DNA of 8,445 nt, from positions 1 to 8,445 of the forward strand of contig CALKAR010000068.1 of NCBI GenBank assembly GCA_937988745.1, written 5' to 3'. The position numbers were made by a program, and so were the translations under genes. This document shows positions 4,701-8,445 of the stretch, one piece after another. Below the pieces are notes generated by a model. The model had not been told where the DNA came from, did no database searches, and worked only from the letters and a program-made list of their open reading frames with translations. Source of the stretch: an uncultured Peptococcaceae bacterium (GTDB taxonomy: Bacteria > Bacillota > Limnochordia > Darwinibacteriales > Darwinibacteriaceae). Every line of letters begins with the position of its first letter. Within the stretch, counting starts at the first letter, position 1.

Positions 4701-4919
4701 CTACCTGGTAAGCGAAATCAGGATGCTCAGGAGCACACTTACGAGAGTTAGGATGGACAGTATCAGATTGTTCTTTGCATCCCGATTCTGCTGGGCCACT
4801 GCCTCTTCATAACGCTCCTGTCGTCGCTCCACGCTGCTTACTCTCCCCTCAAGAGCCAGAATCTTCTGCTCGTGGGTAATCACGGCGTGCTTTACGTCCT
4901 CCATATCGCGCATGATCAC
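4701..4919 (-). CDS. XhlA-like holin-associated membrane protein
   Basis: The 72-residue product has a charged coiled coil (about 5-45, with EQKILALEGRVSSVERRQERYEEAV) and then a single C-terminal transmembrane segment (about 50-70, LILSILTLVSVLLSILI). This is the layout of haemolysin XhlA-type proteins, which act with a holin and endolysin in Bacillus phages and PBSX. The start is GTG 4919, overlapping the stop of the virion gene by 4 nt (GTGA), with AGGAGA (4929-4934) 9 nt upstream; the ATG at 4913 would lie 15 nt from that site and is less likely. Small size limits certainty; another coiled-coil membrane protein is possible. Confidence 0.72.
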   Translation of the reverse strand: MIMRDMEDVKHAVITHEQKILALEGRVSSVERRQERYEEAVAQQNRDAKNNLILSILTLVSVLLSILISLTR

Positions 4920-7900
4920 GGCGTCGGCTCTCCTGTCTGCGGTAGTAGCACCGGTAGCCGCCCGGCAAGCTGGCGCATCATCTCGGTATATCGTTCTGCC
5001 TGGCGACGCTCGTGTTCCGCCCGGCGGGTATCCCCCAGAGCTTCCGCTTCCTGCGCCCGCTGCAATGCACCGCGAATGCGTCCGCGCAGATACGCAGCAG
5101 CGTTTTGGACATCCCGGTACGGCGCCACTTCCGCATAGTAGGGGTTCGTCGGGTAGGTACCAATGCTTGTGAGGGTCTGAGCTATGACGTTGGGCAGGCT
5201 GCGCTCTCCAAGCCCCATGTACGCCCGGGCTATATTCGTAGCGGTTCCGACCGCCCGGAGCGTTTCCAGTGCAGACTGCACCCGAGACGGCAGACCAAAT
5301 GGCTCGGTTGGTGGCCCAAGCGTGAAGCCGACCTCCGCAAGCTCGCGGGGCACAATCTCCCGCCTGCGGTAGAGGTCAAAGTTGATGGTCTGGCTCCACA
5401 CCTCCTGAATTACGCCGTTCAGGAGATTGAAGGCTTCGCCCAGCGGATTCTGGGCCCAGCTTGCCAGGTCCGCGAACGCCCAGGCGTTTAGAGCGTTGGT
5501 GAATACCGCGTTCCCGTCCTTGTCGCGGCCAATGTAGAGGGGCATGGGCAGGTAATCGGGCACCTCATGCCGCTCGGGCTTCGGCCCTTCGGCCTCCAGC
5601 TCAACGGCCCGGTACGCATGCTGAATCCGCGCGATCTTCCCAGGCTGCGTCGCCAGATTCACGATTTCATCTGGGATGTTCTTCCATGCCCATGTCACGA
5701 AGGGAACTGCCCAGTCTCGGGCCGATCGGAGCCAGTCGGGAATGTCTCGGTAGTCGAAGTGCCGGGCGCGTACCATGTTGGCAGCCTGCTCCACGGTCTC
5801 GCCCTTCAGAATCTGGTCGATGAAGAGCGTGCCGCGGAACCCGTCCTCCAGGAAGGTTCCAACGTCGCGCCCGAGCTTCACCCAGATGTTTCGCCCACCG
5901 GGCATGAACGGGATCAAAGAGAGGGCATCGAATCCCCGCCGTGCTTCGCCGAATATGTTTTCGATGACCTCCCGTTCGTCGAACTGCTCGAAATAGCCGA
6001 AACCCAGAGCCCTGGACGTGTAGAGATCCGAGAGTTCTTGGAGAGTCCACTTCTTGCCGTGGACGTCCTTCCATGAAAGCCGGGCCAACTGGTCCCTGAG
6101 TTCAGCCGCCTTGGCGCTTCTCGGGGCCATTGCGTCCAGCCACCGGTATACGGCAAACACCTGGCCCTTGTAGTAGGCCCGCGCGTCGAGCGGATTGATC
6201 CCGGCATAGTAGTTCTTCAGAATCCCGGTTAACAGGTTGCGGACGTGGTACGCTGGGAACATGAATAGCGTCATGTCCCGCCACCAGGAGGTAAGGCCCT
6301 TCATGGCTGAGGCGAAGATGTTCTGTGTCTGACGGTTAAAGTACAGGTCGAAGAACCGCTCCATCTCCTCAGCGGCCTCATGGTGGAACCACACACCATC
6401 CAGAAGCTCACCGAAACGAGGCGCCGTTACCTGCCGCCAGCCAGCGTCCCGCAGCTCCTGCGCCAGCTCTTCGGTTACGTTACGGACCGCCCAGCCTTCC
6501 CGGGTGCCGACTTCGATTAGGTCATTGATGGCGTCCGCGGCCTCAGTAACCTTGATGGTCATGTTCTCCCGCTGGTACATGATGTAGGCGGGACTCTCGG
6601 AGAACACGGGCCGCCTAGGCAGTGCTGGGTTCTTCTGGGGAACATCAGTCACAACAATGTACCTATCGGCACGTCTGATTTCCCCGCCTTCGCGCTTCCA
6701 GATATACTGCTTGTCGGCACTGATCTGCCAGCCTTCCGGCCTCTCCCAATGGATCGTTCCGTCTGCCTCGCGCCACACCTGCGCGGTCCGCCCTTCGATG
6801 GCTGCCTGATTGATCTCCGCGATATAGCGGTCTGCATCGATACGGCGTCCTTTCTGGGCTCCGTGGCGCACAGAGAACACGGGTACGTTCCGCCGGAAGA
6901 ACTCCCGGTCGGCCTCTCGCATCGCCTTCTCGGAGGCCGGATCGAGGGCGCGATGTACGTACCGGATGCGTTCGGACTCGAACTCGGGGGTGGGAATCCG
7001 CCGCTCCCTCTCCATCGCCAGAAGCCTGGCCTGGTGCTCATATAGCCTCTCTCCGGCCAGAACCGCTTCGACCGGCGTCGGTACCTGGAAGACGGTTTCC
7101 TCCCCTAGCTGCTTCGCCAGAGGCACGTCGTCGCGTACCCATTCCAATCCGTTGATCAGCTTCAGCGTCTCCGGATCGATGCCGAACCGCTGGGCGATTT
7201 CGCCAATGGTTTCGCCGCCCTTGGGCCGGTAGCGAACCAGGCGGTCGGGGCCGAGCATGGCCGCTACTCCCGGCGGGCGCTCAGCCTCAATGACCACCGC
7301 CCGCCTAAGTTCCTCGCGGTCCACCCCGTACCGTTCGGCTATCTCTCGGATGTTGCGGTTAAACTCCGTCGCTGCTCTCCGGCTCAAAATCTGGCGGTAC
7401 TGTACCCGGCCCTCCATCTCCCGGATGCGTTCCCGGAACACCCGCCTGATTCCAGTCCCCATGCTGGACACGTCCTGCATAACCCGTTCAACCAGAGGCA
7501 CGTCGGCCAGCCTCTGCCCGGTCCGTTCCAGGGCACGGAAGAGCGCGGCCTGGCCCCTCCGCGCGATGGCTCCGAGACCTCCGGGCAAAGAGGACGGTCC
7601 GAACCCGGCAAAGGTAACGATGTCACGCAGACCGGCAAGAGCCTGTGCCGATCGTGGTGCTCTCTGGGCGATTTCCTGATAGGTAGCCGGGGCTGGCTCT
7701 AATGCGCGCTGGACGGCAGACGGCAGATAACCGCCGCTCCTGCGGGCCTCTTCCAGGATTTCACGCGGCACGTTGAGTGCGGCACGTGCCCGTTCGGTGG
7801 CTTCCTGGGCCAGCTCCCTGGCCGCCCTCGGGGCCAGCGCCTGCGCTGTCTCGCCAAGACCCCTGCGGGCCATAATCCCAGCGCGATTGAGTCCACCAAT

Positions 7901-8281
7901 ACCGATGTAGGAAGTGGGGTCCAGGAATACATCACCAAGGAACCCAACGATTCCAGCCGGAGAGGCCCCTAGAATGGGAATGCCCCTGAATGCTTCAATG
8001 AGAGGCTCTTCGGACAGACCGGCTCGGACGGCAACATCTCGGTAGGAAGCGCGCTGCTCGCCTGTCAGCCCCCTGAGCGCCGCCTGGAAGATTTCCGGCA
8101 GGGACCGTGCTTCTTGAATGGCGAGAGCGGCACTAGCGGAAGCATAGGCAGGCCGAGCAAGCAAGTCCAGGACGTATCCTATAGGCCGCCCTACCGCCTG
8201 AATGGTGGTGCCCCATCCGGTGGCATCCTGTGTTCTGCTGATCAGCGCCCCACGCCGGGCAATGCTGCCTAGAGACGGCAC
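4916..8281 (-). CDS. Large phage virion-type (polyvalent/internal virion) protein with LysM domain
   Basis: The 1121-residue product has hallmarks of large phage 'polyvalent' or internal virion proteins. These are an N-terminal hydrophobic segment with GDVFLDPTSYIGIGG (about 113-127), a central FMFPAYHVRNLLTG segment (about 673-687) typical of the 'P-x-x-RN' core, and a C-terminal block with DQILKGETVEQAANMV, FDYRDI (about 842) and PFVTWAWKNIP (about 860-870). The end is a charged coiled coil (last 80 residues). Between residues about 348 and 402 lies a LysM-like wall-binding domain (KGGETIGEIAQRFGIDPETL, then LINGL). The protein is rich in Arg and Ala. The start is GTG 8281, with AGGGGG (8289-8294) 7 nt upstream. 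It is preceded by an 11-nt gap and followed by an overlap with the lysis cassette, so it is a late gene. A role in DNA ejection or in the capsid or tail interior is inference. Confidence 0.78.
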   Translation of the reverse strand: MPSLGSIARRGALISRTQDATGWGTTIQAVGRPIGYVLDLLARPAYASASAALAIQEARSLPEIFQAALRGLTGEQRASYRDVAVRAGLSEEPLIEAFRGIPILGASPAGIVGFLGDVFLDPTSYIGIGGLNRAGIMARRGLGETAQALAPRAARELAQEATERARAALNVPREILEEARRSGGYLPSAVQRALEPAPATYQEIAQRAPRSAQALAGLRDIVTFAGFGPSSLPGGLGAIARRGQAALFRALERTGQRLADVPLVERVMQDVSSMGTGIRRVFRERIREMEGRVQYRQILSRRAATEFNRNIREIAERYGVDREELRRAVVIEAERPPGVAAMLGPDRLVRYRPKGGETIGEIAQRFGIDPETLKLINGLEWVRDDVPLAKQLGEETVFQVPTPVEAVLAGERLYEHQARLLAMERERRIPTPEFESERIRYVHRALDPASEKAMREADREFFRRNVPVFSVRHGAQKGRRIDADRYIAEINQAAIEGRTAQVWREADGTIHWERPEGWQISADKQYIWKREGGEIRRADRYIVVTDVPQKNPALPRRPVFSESPAYIMYQRENMTIKVTEAADAINDLIEVGTREGWAVRNVTEELAQELRDAGWRQVTAPRFGELLDGVWFHHEAAEEMERFFDLYFNRQTQNIFASAMKGLTSWWRDMTLFMFPAYHVRNLLTGILKNYYAGINPLDARAYYKGQVFAVYRWLDAMAPRSAKAAELRDQLARLSWKDVHGKKWTLQELSDLYTSRALGFGYFEQFDEREVIENIFGEARRGFDALSLIPFMPGGRNIWVKLGRDVGTFLEDGFRGTLFIDQILKGETVEQAANMVRARHFDYRDIPDWLRSARDWAVPFVTWAWKNIPDEIVNLATQPGKIARIQHAYRAVELEAEGPKPERHEVPDYLPMPLYIGRDKDGNAVFTNALNAWAFADLASWAQNPLGEAFNLLNGVIQEVWSQTINFDLYRRREIVPRELAEVGFTLGPPTEPFGLPSRVQSALETLRAVGTATNIARAYMGLGERSLPNVIAQTLTSIGTYPTNPYYAEVAPYRDVQNAAAYLRGRIRGALQRAQEAEALGDTRRAEHERRQAERYTEMMRQLAGRLPVLLPQTGEPTP
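4929..4934 (-). promoter_or_regulatory. Ribosome binding site deciding the GTG start of the XhlA-like gene
   Basis: On the minus strand AGGAGA within the end of the virion gene is 9 nt before GTG 4919 but 15 nt before ATG 4913, so the GTG is preferred and translation is likely coupled to the upstream gene. Confidence 0.55.
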
Positions 8282-8292
8282 GGGATTACCCC

Positions 8293-8445
8293 CTACTGGT
8301 CACCAGACCCGCCCATGGCCGCGAGACGGCGCTGGATGGCTTCCCCGAGAGCAGTTCCTCCTTGGGCAAACGGAGCAACCCCCTCCGCGGCCATGCTCGG
8401 TAAAATACTCTGAAGCTGCTGCGCCGACTGATGCGGGGATGGAAA
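8293..8445 (-). CDS. C-terminal end of an unidentified protein, cut by the window edge
   Basis: The frame is open from the window edge to a TAG at 8293-8295 and gives 50 residues rich in Gln, Ala, Ser and Gly (for example PSPHQSAQQLQSIL near the edge and RLAAMGGSGDQ at the end). Its stop overlaps the ribosome binding site of the large virion gene, so it is very likely the preceding gene of the same late operon. Too little is present to name a family; a structural phage protein is expected from context. Confidence 0.6.
   Translation of the reverse strand, partial: FPSPHQSAQQLQSILPSMAAEGVAPFAQGGTALGEAIQRRLAAMGGSGDQ

Noticed and set aside
4916..8281. Large minus-strand gene as a tail tape-measure protein
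   Set aside because: It lacks the long repetitive helical pattern and central membrane repeats of tape-measure proteins, and the DPTSYIG, PAYHVRN and PFVTWAWKN motifs fit polyvalent/internal virion proteins better.
1..8445. CRISPR array, insertion sequence or tRNA/rRNA genes
   Set aside because: No regularly spaced direct repeats, transposase motifs, terminal inverted repeats or RNA gene signatures were seen on either strand.

Overview
The window looks like part of a bacteriophage or prophage, probably of a Gram-positive (Firmicutes-type) host. Supporting this are strong AGGAGG-like ribosome binding sites on nearly every gene, an AbrB-type regulator carrying a C-terminal zinc ribbon, an XhlA-like small membrane protein and an M15 endolysin. 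The DNA is GC-rich (roughly 60% by eye). There are no rRNA or tRNA genes, no CRISPR array and no insertion sequence. Genes are packed tightly, and no stretch over 300 bases lacks one.

Left half, plus strand (about 50-3576). A near-consensus sigma-70 promoter (TTGACA, 17 bp, TATCAT) starts an operon with very short gaps or overlaps. In order it encodes a 48-residue single-pass membrane protein, an AbrB/SpoVT-fold regulator with a zinc ribbon, a Gam-like DNA-end-binding host-nuclease inhibitor, a small zinc-finger protein, an ERF-family single-strand annealing protein, a membrane-anchored lytic transglycosylase, and two small zinc-ribbon proteins. Gam plus ERF form a phage recombination module: Gam would shield DNA ends from host exonuclease while ERF anneals single strands. 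Four of the eight proteins carry paired-cysteine zinc motifs. A perfect 11-bp inverted repeat lies at the end of the AbrB-like gene, just before the gam ribosome binding site.

Middle (3577-3673). The two operons converge on a short gap with a strong 12-bp (6+6) stem-loop, a likely bidirectional terminator, next to a short GAAC periodicity.

Right half, minus strand (8445 down to 3652). This is a late-type operon. It begins with the C-terminal end of an unidentified protein cut by the window edge. Next is an 1121-residue phage virion-type protein with a LysM domain and the hallmarks of large 'polyvalent' or internal virion proteins. A lysis cassette follows: an XhlA-like coiled-coil membrane protein, a second membrane protein with an N-terminal anchor, an M15A peptidoglycan peptidase without a signal peptide, and a third small membrane protein. 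All junctions overlap or are under about 12 nt, so the genes are probably translated in a coupled way.

Most deserving of a second look are the inverted repeat before gam, the zinc-finger gene wedged between gam and erf, a possible +1 frameshift (or 1-base error) at the start of the last plus-strand gene, the membrane-anchored transglycosylase in an early-type operon, and the LysM domain inside the giant virion protein.
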